DNA of 64,000 nt. Source: Mesostigma viride (lineage: Eukaryota > Streptophyta > Mesostigmatophyceae > Mesostigmatales > Mesostigmataceae). The stretch lies in assembly GCA_009746045.1 (NCBI GenBank), contig RPFO01001898.1, positions 124,001 through 188,000 on the forward strand, read 5' to 3'. Below the pieces are notes generated by a model. It did not search any database and had not been told where the DNA came from. It saw nothing but the letters and a program-made list of their open reading frames with translations. Of the stretch, positions 53,801-63,838 are shown one piece after another; position 1 is the first letter of the stretch; the number at the start of each line of letters is the position of its first letter. Made by a program: the position numbers and the translations under genes.

Positions 53801-56800
53801 ACCCTGGTCCGTGACTACCTCCGCGGGAGCCCCAAACCTGGTGATGATGTCTGCAAAATGCTTCGCTGTGGTAGCGGCATGCTTGTCAGCAATGGGGATC
53901 AACTCAACCCATTTGCTAAAGCTCTCCACGCATACCATGACATAGAGGTTGCCGTCAGGGCTCTCCTGAAACGGCCCGCACAGATCGACGTGCCAGCGAT
54001 AAAACAAGCCCTTGATGGGAAGCGACATCAGCTCCTTGGCACCATGATCTGCGCTAAAGTTAGCCTTGGTTCGAGCACACGGGACACAGCTGGCCACTAC
54101 CTGGGCCACTGTGTGTCGCATGTTATTCCACCAATAGCTGGTCCGTACGAGGCTGAGCGTGCGATTGCCACCCAAGTGACCATACCGCTCGTGGTACGCC
54201 TGCACTATAGCAACGCGCTTGTCAGGCGGTGGGACGACCACCCTACGCTTGCCCAACAGCTTGTACAAAACCCCATCTTCCCAACCATAGGTTGCAGCCC
54301 TGTGCTGCACCCTGTTCAACTCCGTCGCCTTCTGAGCAGGAGTCCAATCGACTGGAGTAGGAGTCAAGACAGCACCCTGCACTTGCTCCAAAACTCGACC
54401 ATCTAGCCAGATATCAGCGGTGTAGCAATCAGCAAGAGAGCTACGCGCTAAGAGAGCCTGCACAGCGATCAGCTGCTGCAGAGAAGGATCAATGTCAAAG
54501 GACAGCGACCTACCCTCTTCCATAGCGCACACAGCTTTGGATGGCGTGAATGGCGACGGCCGCACCGGGTCGTCGCTGATGCCGAAGTCCGCCACAGAGT
54601 ACTCGACACTGCGCCACCACGCCTCCTCCTCATCGTCGGCCGCATACCCAGCAGCGTTCACAAAGACCACAGAACCCGACGAGCCCTCGGCACCCATGGC
54701 CCGGGCTCCAGTGTGGTCAACAGTGGTAGGCATGGCGTATCGGGATAGCACATCGGCGTTGACATGGTCCTTGCCGGCCCGATGCACAATGGTCATGTGG
54801 TACTCCTGGATAATCATGGCCCATCGGGCGAGCTTACCCGTCAGGTTGGTGTTGGTCATTAGCCACTGAAGCGGCTGGTGGTCTGTCACCAGAGTAAACA
54901 CGCGCCCAACTAAATACGGGCAAAAGTGCTTGATGGCCCACACCACAGCCAGTGCCTCCCCCTCATAGGAAGAATACCGGCTCTCCGCTGGGTTGTTGCT
55001 GCGACTAGCATAAGCAATAACGTGCTCGCGCCCATCACCATCCTTTTGCGCCAAGACCGCACCCAGTCCTACCTTGGACCAGTCGGTATATAACACAAAT
55101 GGCAAAGCATAGTCAGGGGCGCGCAGAATCGGTGCCGACGTGAGCTCCTGCTTGATTGTCTCGATGGCGCGTTGCTGTGCGGGACCCCACGCCCACACGC
55201 ACCCCTTCTTGAGTAACTCGGTCAAGGGCTTCACCTTGCTGCTGAAGTTCTCAATGTAACCTCGATCGGTAATAGCCAGCCAAACCCAAATACGCCCGCA
55301 CCCCTGAGACATCCGTGGGTACGGCGGCCTGCGCAATGGATTCGACCTTGGCGGCATCAGGCGTCCGGCCACCCGGCACAATCTGATGACCAAGGAATGA
55401 GAGGGTCCGCTGGGCGAACTTGCACTTCTCAGGGTGCAGCCGCATATTATGCTCCTCGAGAGCCAAGCGAACCTGCTCCAAGTGCGCCAGGTGCTCCTCA
55501 AATGTCGCGCTAAAGACGATTACATCATCAATGTAACAAGCGGCGAAAGGAAGACCTGCAAGCACTTTGTCCATAGCTCGTTGGAAAACAGCACTAGCGT
55601 TGCGGTGCCCACGGACGCGAGCTATGTCATCCGGGCGGCGCCCACTATGCACAAGACCGGTGACGTGCGCAAGGAATTTGTTTTCTACGCATTTTCGACA
55701 AAGGCTAGTGACCGGGGGGGACACTAGCACTTGCAGCATAAGAGCGGACGAAAGTGTACGTGCACGCGCGCCGGGCCAGGCACAGCTGGGCGCGCAGCAC
55801 TGACTTGAGCGGACGGCAGCACAAGTGCGCAGCGTCGAGAGGATCATACGCGTGTTAGTGGACAGCTGGAGCTGAAGCTGGACTGCTGGACTTCAACAGC
55901 GCCGAGGCTATTGACAGGCCAGGTGTCTTTGTGGTGTAGAATAGCGGGTCAACGTTATGAGGACTGGACAGAAAATGGAAAAGGACAATTTGCGGTGCGC
56001 AGCCAGATCGCTGGAATGAATGCGAAATCGCTGGCAGCCCTACAAAGGGATTTCTTCTAGAAAGGAACGATTAGACGCAATGTTTGCTGGGCCACTCACA
56101 CGCAAGGTGTGAGCGTGCAGATTGTCTGAAGGATATTATGCTTCGACCTTGGTGGACGTGACTCAATGCCGGACATTCCCAGGGACAGAAATGCCGGAGC
56201 CTCTAGGAGATGAGATCGGCAAGAGGGTAGCAATTTAGATTTGTCGGGATGCCTTCCTGCTTTTGTTGGCATGTGTGGTAGAAAGCCAGGACGGCAACTG
56301 GAATGCGGTTTCTATTTGCATGGTTCAGGCAGCAAGATAGTTTTGGCATTGCTGGCTGGACTGACAAGTGTGGCGTGTGTCATGCGTGTGGCATGACGAA
56401 TGGTTTGGTTCATAGTCGAAGAGGACTCTCACGCAGCGTGTAGTCTCTTCGAGTAATGAAAAGAGGGCTCTCAGCCGAGGTGGCATATCTCACACATGAT
56501 TACTGCTGATAGTGGATGCATTCCAAGTAGCGGTAATGACCAGTCCAGGATGATATGGCACGCAAACGCGACACGCCGCCGACGCCAAAATCATTACCGC
56601 TTTTCTTCAGGCGAGTTTGAGGAGGTGCGGGCACTGTTGGTGGGGGGTGCACTGCAGCGCGTGACTTACACCGATCCGGAGAAGAATGGTGACCAGGAGT
56701 ACTGGTAAGCTCGCCCCTGGTTTTGGACTTTTTATTGACATTTGCTAGTTAAAGTTTATCAGGCTTTGCGGATGCGGACTCCATACGTTGTTTTTTGCAT

Positions 56801-57937
56801 AGTAGTCCAGCTGTTTGAGTGTTTTGGTGATGACAAGCTTTGCATTTTTGGCCCTCAAACTCAATTGTTGACCATAGTAACGCTGTTGTGTACCTGCTAT
56901 TGTGCTTGCATGCATGTTCTGTATGCAGGGCGCACTACTGCAAGGAGTTGGGTTACGTGCAGCATTGGGCTGCATTGAACAAGGCGCCTCTGGTGCCTGA
57001 GCTCATCAAGGCAGCTGTGGCAGGCGTGCGAGACAAAGCGGATGAATTCGACAAAGTGCGTATTTATGGGTTCAACTATCGCACGGAGCACGCTGATTGC
57101 ACGCAAGCTCGGCGGCACCAAAATTCTGGCATCGCGTACCACCAGCCTGACGGCGCGTTGCAGTTTGGGCACATAACACACATTTTGCAAACTGCCCTAG
57201 CAGCGCCCATGCCAGAATGGGGATCGCAGTTGGTGCTGAGGGTTGAGCTTTTCGACCCTGGTCATGTCGCTCACCTTCCTAGTGAGAGGTTGATTGTGAT
57301 CAGCAGTGCCGACGCCCCACGTAGCCCCAAGTTGGTTTTGCCAACATCGGTCAGTTCAGTGGGGTATGTGGTCGACAAGTCGTTTGCGCCTGAAATGGTG
57401 GTGATTCCAGCCAAGCTGCCGTGGAACATGGTCAATGACGCGCAGGGCCCTTTGAGTAATGTTGTGACGCGCTCCCTCGAGGCTGATTGGGATCCTCTGC
57501 CTGTGCTTGATATCCCTGATGATGAAGTGCCGGCGGAGACTGTCGAGAAGACGACGACGAAGAAGAAGAAGAAGAAGAAGGCGGGTCAAACCAAAGCACC
57601 CAAGCCACCCCTTGGCAAGGGCAAGGCACCTGCAGCGCCAAGGGCTGGGCCAGGCACAAAGCGCAAGGGGACTGATGCCCCGGAGGCAGGTCCAAGTTCT
57701 GCTCCGGCAACGGTGCCACCACAATCTGTGGGAACGCGGTCGAGTGGGAGACTGCGTGCTGATGTGAACTATAGGGAGACAGATGATGAGAATACTGATG
57801 AGGATGATGGGTATCAAACCAGTGATGAGTCTGAGGAAGACTTTTTTTTTTGGCATACGGCTGCACACAACGCTATTGTTTCAGTGGTTATTTTGCACCT
57901 GCCATGCATATTTGCGGCGTGCCAAATCAGAATATAA
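44864..57937 (+). CDS. CACTA transposase (TNP2-like), seven exons
   Basis: Exons by GT-AG junctions and frame: 44864-45473, 45688-46403, 46547-46729, 47036-47559, 47724-47781, 56611-56704 and 56929-57937, about 1060 residues. TNP2-type features: LGLGYQVYDAC with a C-X-C…CPVC zinc block in exon 1; FPELASDPRNLFIGCCFDG, PKKMRIFLDLFVDELIEL and MTMHDYPAFSKL in exon 2; HAATHLAAQISELGL in exon 4. The last exon has a Lys-rich nuclear-localisation stretch and an acidic tail. A one-base frameshift lies near 45912 and a T run at 57842 may shift the end. Intron 5 contains the whole 8.8-kb insertion at 47798-56573. The protein would bind the element ends and excise them. Confidence 0.8.
47798..48780. other. 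E2 left terminal region
   Basis: The first 140 bp match E1's right end. About 48245-48340 resembles E1 18010-18110 in inverted orientation (GTGGTCGTTGTTCGT…TTGTCTTCATG). No coding region was recognised. Confidence 0.55.
48781..48806. repeat. 26-bp direct repeat, left
   Basis: AATGAAAAGAGGGCTCTCAG plus six bases, repeated exactly at 56455-56480. It flanks the composite insertion inside E2 and looks like a long TSD. Confidence 0.85.
48782..49066 (+). CDS. Short unrecognised ORF in E2
   Basis: 94 residues starting in the 26-bp repeat (MKRGLSAEDKELSL). It is acidic, with no domain recognised. The start lies at the insertion boundary, so it may be fortuitous. Confidence 0.25.
   Translation: MKRGLSAEDKELSLVPDDHLLDPLVYRRVPRLNILAGALARRSNYSNCDNMMVQEDAFASPAIEQCFHNTHFAQSDDEAAHAEFIEKVNTITTR
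49373..49882 (+). repeat. 5' LTR of the non-autonomous element
   Basis: 510 bp with TGT…ACA ends. The primer-binding site follows directly at 49883. Confidence 0.92.
51536..52045 (+). repeat. 3' LTR of the non-autonomous element
   Basis: 510 bp, nearly identical to the 5' LTR. It is preceded by a purine-rich tract and followed by CCAAC. Confidence 0.92.
52707..52879. other. Spacer between left inverted arm and gypsy pol
   Basis: Non-coding. It begins with an E1/E2-terminus-like TGTCGCGTCTGCGTGCC at 52712. Confidence 0.5.
52880..55609 (-). pseudogene. Truncated gypsy pol: RT end - RNase H - integrase - PHD finger
   Basis: Starts abruptly in RT at HRNASAVFQRAM (55609). It continues through YIDDVIVFS, LGHQIVPGG and FVLYTDWSKVGLGAVL of RNase H, with a frameshift near 55280. 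Integrase has H2C2 (HERYGHLGGNRT, CVPCARTK) and the catalytic triad at VDLCGP, TDQGGEF and NGLAERLVQTVK. After a GPY/F-like region (RPGQYVFLRTQLKH) it ends with a PHD finger (LLCDQCNCGWHMQCL…GDWFCPVC). No gag, protease or LTRs flank it. The integrase part is a long open frame, so decay is recent. Confidence 0.85.
55610..56454. repeat. Right arm of 845-bp inverted repeat
   Basis: Inverted copy of the left arm. Its inner boundary coincides with the point where gypsy RT homology starts, and its outer boundary with the 26-bp direct repeat. Confidence 0.88.
56455..56480. repeat. 26-bp direct repeat, right
   Basis: Second copy of the repeat at 48781-48806. E2's right terminal region resumes directly after it. 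Confidence 0.85.
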
Positions 57938-57959
57938 TTTTAATAAAGTTTGCAATGCT

Positions 57960-58352
57960 CGTTTCGCTGTGATGGTTTTCTTGGGACTTGTGTTTTTCTC
58001 CGTTTTTTGGGTCCTTGTGTTTTTCTCAGTTTTTTGGGTCCTTGTGATATTCTCAGTTTTCTCGGGTCGTTGGGTTTCCCTGAGAATATTGGACCTGAGA
58101 ATATTGAGAATATATTCTCAGCTTTTTTCAGTCATTCTCAGGCAAATTCTCAGTGATTGAGAATTATTCTCAATTTTTGAGAATAATTATCAAAAAATTC
58201 TCATTTATTCTCATTTATTCTCAAAATTCTCAGAAAAATTCTCAAAAATTCTCAGTGATTGAGAATTATTCTCAATTTTTCGTTGATTTTTGAGAATATG
58301 TGAGAATTTTTGAGAATTTTTTGAGAATAAATTCTCAGCCGAGTTCCTAGTG
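57960..58352. repeat. CACTA right subterminal and terminal repeats
   Basis: Dense ATTCTCA repeats and the inverted terminus CCGAGTTCCTAGTG ending at 58352, the mirror of 15383-15705. Confidence 0.87.
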
Positions 58353-58399
58353 CAATATGACGTCCGGATATATATTAACCACCGGCATCGCAGGGTACG

Positions 58400-61329
58400 A
58401 GCGATCCGGGGGACCTCTCGGCAGGCTGGGCATTCCTGGCCACGCTCCCTTTTGCCGCCTGTGCGCGCAACCCTTGCATGACGCTCCCGGACGTCCCTCA
58501 CCGCGCCCGGAGCTTGTTTACGCGCTGCGCCCTGCTTTCCCTGGCCCGGATGCATAGTCACCCTCTCGACGAACTCGGCCACAAGCTGTTTCTCGTCACC
58601 CCCCGGCTCCTCTTAGCGCCGTTGGAGCGGGGCGTGCGTGGCGTACAGGGTGCGGTCATCGCTCGCTGCCGGCGGTTCCTCCTCGGGGATTGGGAAGGGC
58701 TGTGGGCGCTGCAGCCTCCGGCCTCCACCCGGGTGTCGGGGGCCGCCTCCTTTGCCCGGGTGGAAGCTGACGTCATGCGGTTGGTGAAGGTAGGTGAATT
58801 GAGCCGGGCCATGCAAAAGCTTGAACTGACCGCGTTGGCTCCCTCCACTCCCCCGACCCTGCAGGCTTTGCGCGACCTTCACCCCGACGAACCGGCCTTT
58901 GCGGTGCCCGCCCCGGCCACCCCCCGCCCCCGCCTATTGTCCTGGACCTGGACATCTTCACGGCTGTGCTGAAGGATCTGCCGAACGCCTCCTCCACCGG
59001 CCCCTCAGGCTGGCGCTACGAGCACCTCTCCGTGATGGCGGGCCATGGCGGGGCGACCGCACTCTTTGAGGCTGCCGCCGACTTGGCCGCGGGGTCCCTG
59101 GCCCCCGCGGCGCGCCCTTGGCTGGCTGGGGCACGCCTCATTGCCCTCCTGAAAGACGACCTCCCCCCGCCTGCTGGCCGCGTTCGTCCCATTGCTTGCG
59201 GCGAAGTCCTACGCAAGCTGGTGAGTAAGGTCATTTGTCGCCAAAAGGCCCCCGAGTTTCGCGCCTACTTCTGCCCCAACCGGAGTGATACTGAGGAGTC
59301 CGTCGCGGCCCAGCTTGGCGTCGCCACCAAAGGGGGCAGCGACATCATCGTGCACACAGTTCAGGCCTACCTCGAGACGCATCCGACCCATGTGGCGCTG
59401 AAGGTGGATTGCCACAATGCGTTCAATGCTGTCACCAAGGCTAGCATCTTTGAGGCCGTCGGCGAGGCGTTCCCTGACCTTCTTGCGTGGACAGCAGCCT
59501 GCTACGGCGAACCCACTCAACTCTCCTTCCTCATGGAGGATGGGACGTTCGCCGACATCGCTTCCCGCACGGGAACCCAGCAAGGTGACCCCCTCGGCCC
59601 CTTTTACCTGTCTGCCCCGCTGCACAAGGCTCTCCAAGGTGTCCACGCTGCGCACCCGGATGTCGTGCTCCTCGCCTACATGGACGATATCCATGCCCTT
59701 GGCCCGGCCGACGCTGTGGTTGCCGCCCTGGCTGCCCTTGAAGTGGCCATGGCGGCCATCAACCTTCGGCTCACCCTCCCCAAGTGTGCAGTCTTTTCGC
59801 CCCAGGGGGACTGCTCTGGCTTCCCCGCGGCTATCCCGGGGGCCTTGGCGCGGGCGCGTGGTTTCTCGTGCCTGGGCGTCCCTGTGGGTGACCCTGACTA
59901 CGTCGAAGAGGAGCTCCGGGCCACCGTGGAACAGCGCACCCATGTCCTTGAGACTTGGGCGCGCCTCAAGGACCCCCAGACCAAAGGGCTCCTCCTGTGG
60001 TTTTGCGCCCACCCGCGGGTGGTTCACTGGCTCCGTGGCGCTCCCCCCCACTTGGTGCGGCTTGCCGCGGAAGGCCATGACGAGCGCATTCAGGCCGCCT
60101 TGCAGGTGCTCCTCCCCGGCCCTAGCCTGCCAGCTCACTCCATGCGCTTGGCCACCCTCCCCTGCCGCATGGGCGGGTGTGGGCTCACCCGCGCCGCCCG
60201 CCTCGCCCCCGCCGCCTTCCTTGGCTCTGTTGCTCAGGCCTGGGCGGAGATCCGCCGGTTGGTCCCCAGCGCCGTCAGCGCCATTCCCGACTTGGTCACC
60301 CCATCCCCCTTCCCCTTTGTGCAGGCTGTGCAGGATTCTTACCTCGGGATCCAGCAGGCTTGCGACCTCGTCCGCCCCGCTCAGGCCGTCCACCGTCGCC
60401 TGCCCCGGGGCACGCCCGGCGTGTCCACTGTCGTCAGTCCTAGTGTCTTCCCTGCCTGCGTTCATGAAAAACAACAAAAGACCTACGCGGGTATACTACA
60501 CTGTGCCGACTGGATGGGTCTGCATGCGAGCTTGAACGATCAGGGGAAGGCTTGGCTTCACTCCGTTTCCCTTGAGGGGAGCGTGGGGTCCGCATTCCTG
60601 CGCGCCCTCCCCATGAGCCCTTTGTTCACACTGGTTCCGGCCCTTTACGCCATCGCTCTCCGCCACCAGCTCTTTGCCCCGCAACCTCTCATCACGGCGG
60701 GTGCGTCCTGCGGCAGCTGCGGGCTTGCTCTGGATACTACTGGGACGCACTACATCGCGTGCATGGGTGGCCAGCAGAACCAGAACTGGTTCCTCTATCT
60801 CCATACCGCTCTCCTCCGGGTGGTGTGTGCCATGGTTCGGTCGGTCTTTCCCCACTCCACCATTAAGTGCGAGGACGCGGATGGGGCCGCCCTCTACTCA
60901 CCCAACCACCGCCCCGACATTACCGTGCTTGACTACGACGGGCAGGGTTGCCACCTGCTCATCGATGTCTCCGTGGCTCGGCCGCTTTCCGGTCGCCACA
61001 TCCTCCGGGCGGCTGTGGATGCCGGCGCTGCTGCCGCTGTGGCTGAGCGCGACAAGTTTGCCTCCTACGGCAATGTGGGGCCCCACCGGGTCATCCCCTT
61101 TGTCCTTGAGGAGTTCGGGGCCATGGGCCCCAAGACAGCGGAGTTTTTCCACGAGTGCTGCCAGCGCCGTGAAGACCGCCTCGACCTCGAGGGTCAGACC
61201 GCCCCGTGGTCGGCCCGCACGTGGTCCTCGTATTGGCGGCAGCGTCTGTCACTCGCCCTCACTCGCACCGTGGCTGATGTGTTATTCCGCCGCACCCGGG
61301 CCGACTTTGTCGCGACCCACGCGGTCTAG
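58400..61329 (+). pseudogene. LINE ORF: zinc motif - RT - restriction-like endonuclease
   Basis: An N-terminal fragment has a CRLC zinc-finger-like motif near 58460. After frameshifts near 58555 and in the C run near 58925, the ORF 58966-61329 (787 residues) is open. RT motifs: GPSGWRYEHL, RPIACGEVLRKL, LKVDCHNAFNAV (motif A), GTQQGDPLGPFYL and the catalytic AYMDD (about 59680). The C-terminus has CGSCGLALDTTGTHYIAC (CCHC) near 60710 and RPDITV…LLIDVSV near 60915-60975, the PD-(D/E)XK nuclease of R2/R4-type LINEs, which nicks target DNA to prime reverse transcription. Confidence 0.85.
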
Positions 61330-61551
61330 ATTCCTTCCAGGCCTGCATGGTGGGCCGGCAGCGCTGTTGCTGCGTGTAGTTTTGTGATGTATAGTTAGTT
61401 GTACCTTGTGCCGCTGGCGTGATCCTTGGATGTCTGTGTCAGATTACTATTAATTTCTTCAGGGTTATTCTCCCAGTCATCGGTTTTTTCCTTATGTTGC
61501 ATGCCTATCTCACCTTCGTAATCTATCATTCTCAATGAATATATATTAAAC
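61330..61551 (+). other. 3' UTR of the RLE LINE
   Basis: 222 bp from the stop to the right TSD, ending ATATATTAAAC. No poly-A. Confidence 0.6.
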
Positions 61552-61575
61552 GCAATATGACGTCCGGATATATAT

Positions 61576-62863
61576 AGTATCGGTGGTACTATCGGGGCAC
61601 TGGGACATGGACGGTTGCATCATCGGATACCTATGCGTGAGTTCACAGCAAGATGTATCCTAGCAATCGATCGCACGCCAAGTAGCCTCGATGGAGTGGC
61701 ATAGGGGGAGAGCACATTACCAGATACAGCATGGATTATTACTTCCCGGATGCACGTCGACGTGGCCCCCGCTCCGCGCCTGGCCGGACTCGCAGCACGG
61801 GCCAGCAGTAGGCTCCTCGAGTGCTTGGTGCAGGATTTATGGACCTGGACGTGTGGGGTGGGCCATGGGTCTGTTTGGTGGCTTGTGGTCGTGGTCAGTC
61901 AGGTCGGTCACAGCCGGTGCGTCGCTAGACTACAATACCGCCGTCCGAGGTATTGTTGTGGCCTTGTGGGTGTGTTTCAGTTGGGGGGGGGGGGGGGGGA
62001 ACCCCCCCCCCCCCCCCTTTGGCAGGTGTCACGGGGGACATTGTTAGGGGTTGATTATGTAGTAGTTGTGGGACACAGGTGTCAATGTGGTTCGCTCGTG
62101 CGTGGGTCACAGGTTCGTGTAAGGGGTGGGGATGCTTGGGTTACATTGGTGGCTTGCCTATGGTACGTCGGGCGGGCTTGTCGTTGGGCGACCGGTGCAG
62201 CAGTGTTAGTGCTGGTTGAGTGGACAATGGGTTGGTTGCCCCGGAGGGGGTGCAGTGGTGTAGGGGAACCTCGTTGTGGGGCGGTATGGTGGTTTAGTGG
62301 GTGGTTGCGATGTTGGTGTCGAAGGTGGTGGAGGTACTACGGAAGGGTGGTAGTCACATTGGTTGGTTAGGGGGACTCAAGGTGGATGGTCGGGTGGGTC
62401 AGCGTATGGTTTGGGGAGGAGAGCAGCGTATTGTTTGGGTGCATGGGGAGGAGGGCGGTGCATGTTACGGTGTTGTGGGGGACCTGAGTGTGGGGGCGAT
62501 CCGGAGAGTGGTCCGTAGTCATGGGGGGATGGATAGCGGCATGTGGATGTCCGTAATGTATATTTGTGGGTGGGGTGGGTATGGAACAGGCAGGGGAGTG
62601 GGGGGCGTGGGGGTTAGCGGGGTGGAGGGTGCTAGCATTGTGGCTGGATGGTTGGAGGCACCTGGAAACACAAAATGGCAAGAGTAACTGCATGCATAGC
62701 AACATTCAGCATCGCTCCACGAGCCACGAGGTAGCCATGGCTGACGGCGGAGCTCATAACTTTCACGTTTGAGCACCGAATTTAGTCGTGAATATCACAA
62801 TCGCTTCGTCTTTCTAAGACGCACATGCTGATATAATTTTCCGACGCTATTACGCAATATACG
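61576..62863. other. G/T-skewed non-coding stretch
   Basis: From about 61860 to 62690 the plus strand is strongly G- and T-rich. A run of about 18 G is followed closely by about 18 C (61982-62018), able to form a hairpin or G-quadruplex. No convincing gene was seen. It may be decayed low-complexity DNA or part of an unknown element. Confidence 0.5.
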
Positions 62864-63838
62864 ATGAGCAAACGCTTATCGACGCAACGCAGCCTGACGG
62901 CTGCGCTCGGCAATGAAAATACGTCTGCAGCTTCGGCTGCAGCTTCGCCCTCAGGCCCGGCAGGCAGCGGTGACACTAGTCGTGCACTGGTGGTCGCCCA
63001 GCACCCGCCCGGGCTTCCTGCCTCGCCTTCAGCCTCGCCCGAGCCCAAACGCAGCCGCCCAACCGAACCTAGCTGGTCTGAGTACGACTTTGATGTTGAC
63101 GAGTTATTTTCAATCTTCGACGTCAACAGACCCGGCTATTTCGACAGAGCATGCACCTATCCGGATCCTGGAGCTTTTGTTTTATGGGTCGTATGCCTCC
63201 CTTTTCGACCTGTGCCAGCGCCTCCAACGCCATAAATGCTTCCGCAGCCAGTCTGACGGACAGTTCCAGCCTCGTGCACCTGACCTGTCTGGCTGGACGC
63301 GACCGCGCCTTCAGCTTGCCGCCCTCTTTTCCATCCTTCAGCGCAGTGCCATTGACGTCTGGCGCCCCATCCCCCTGACCGAATCCACCCTCCTCCTCCA
63401 CCTCAACGACGCCCTCTCACAGCACGTGACGCCCCTCGCTGCAGATGTGGCAGCTGTGGGTCGCACGCTGGCTGCTGAGCTCCCCACCATCCCCACCACC
63501 ACCGCCACCCTCCTCGCCTCCAACCCCCCCCCCCCTCCGCCTCCACCGACTCCATCACCGCCCAGCTCCGCGACATCGACCAGCGTCTTAAGGACAACGC
63601 CATCGCTATCGAGGTCCCGCAGAACACCGCCGGCCTCACCGCCCAGGCGGTGAAGGACATTGCCGCCAAGCCAGCCCCTGCTGGCCTGGCCGGCGATGCT
63701 CCTCCCATCACGACCTGGGCGGACATGCTTAAGCAGCACACCACCTCCACCACCTCCGCCGTCGCAGCACAGCTCCAGCGGCAGACGCTTGACCTCCGCG
63801 AGGAGGCCGAGCTCGCCAAGCGCAGCCTTAACCCTTAA
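62864..63838 (+). pseudogene. Unrecognised ORF with frameshifts (possible gag-like or LINE ORF1)
   Basis: Starts MSKRLSTQRSLTAAL at 62864 with Ser/Ala/Pro-rich sequence, then YDFDVDELFSIFDVNRPGYFD. Homogeneous coding appears to continue in the next frame after a shift near 63125 (ILELLFYGSYASLFDLCQRL). After a C-run shift near 63530 it continues in a third frame to SITAQLRDIDQRL and the stop at 63836. The helical, Gln/Ala-rich C-terminus and lack of catalytic motifs resemble an ORF1/gag-type protein. No family was identified. The frame changes may be errors in C runs. Confidence 0.4.

Larger units (their letters stand above)
47798..56573. mobile_element. TGTCGCG-terminated element, large copy (E2, 8776 bp)
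   Basis: Ends TGTCGCGTCCGTG (47798) and CACGCAAACGCGACA (56573), flanked by CGCC at 47794-47797 and 56574-56577. The same ends occur in E1 (17106-18754). It lies in intron 5 of the CACTA transposase. The interior holds a flanking-duplicated insertion (48807-56454) with a large inverted repeat, a truncated gypsy pol and an LTR element. No DDE transposase of its own was recognised. The TGTCG/CGACA ends with 4-bp TSDs are compatible with the Ginger type, but that is only an inference. Confidence 0.85.
15383..58352 (+). mobile_element. CACTA (EnSpm) transposon expanded to 43 kb by nested insertions
   Basis: The left end CACTAGGAACTCGGCTGAG at 15383 is matched in inverted orientation by CTCAGCCGAGTTCCTAGTG ending at 58352. 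Both ends are followed inwards by dense TGAGAAT / ATTCTCA subterminal repeats. The flanks share CA (3-bp flanks CCA and CAA, so one mismatch if the TSD is 3 bp). Inside are a TNP2-type transposase gene (plus) and a divergent accessory gene (minus). Removing a LINE (16033-20309), a gypsy element (25152-44731) and a TGTCGCG element (47798-56573), each with its TSD, leaves roughly 10 kb. Confidence 0.88.
58376..61551 (+). mobile_element. RLE-type LINE with 24-bp TSD at the CACTA edge
   Basis: Flanked by a 24-bp direct repeat (58352-58375 and 61552-61575, GCAATATGACGTCCGG plus ATATATAT). One degraded-endonuclease-free ORF carries RT and a C-terminal restriction-like endonuclease. There is no poly-A tail. 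The first base of the left TSD is the last base of the CACTA element, so it inserted at the boundary. Confidence 0.88.

Noticed and set aside
53078-54406. 442-codon plus-strand frame opposite gypsy integrase
   Set aside because: It is the antisense of the integrase domain with D,D,E motifs. No domain was recognised.
59209-60477. 422-codon minus-strand and 372-codon plus-strand frames inside the RLE LINE
   Set aside because: They overlap the RT ORF, which has clear RT motifs. The alternatives have none.
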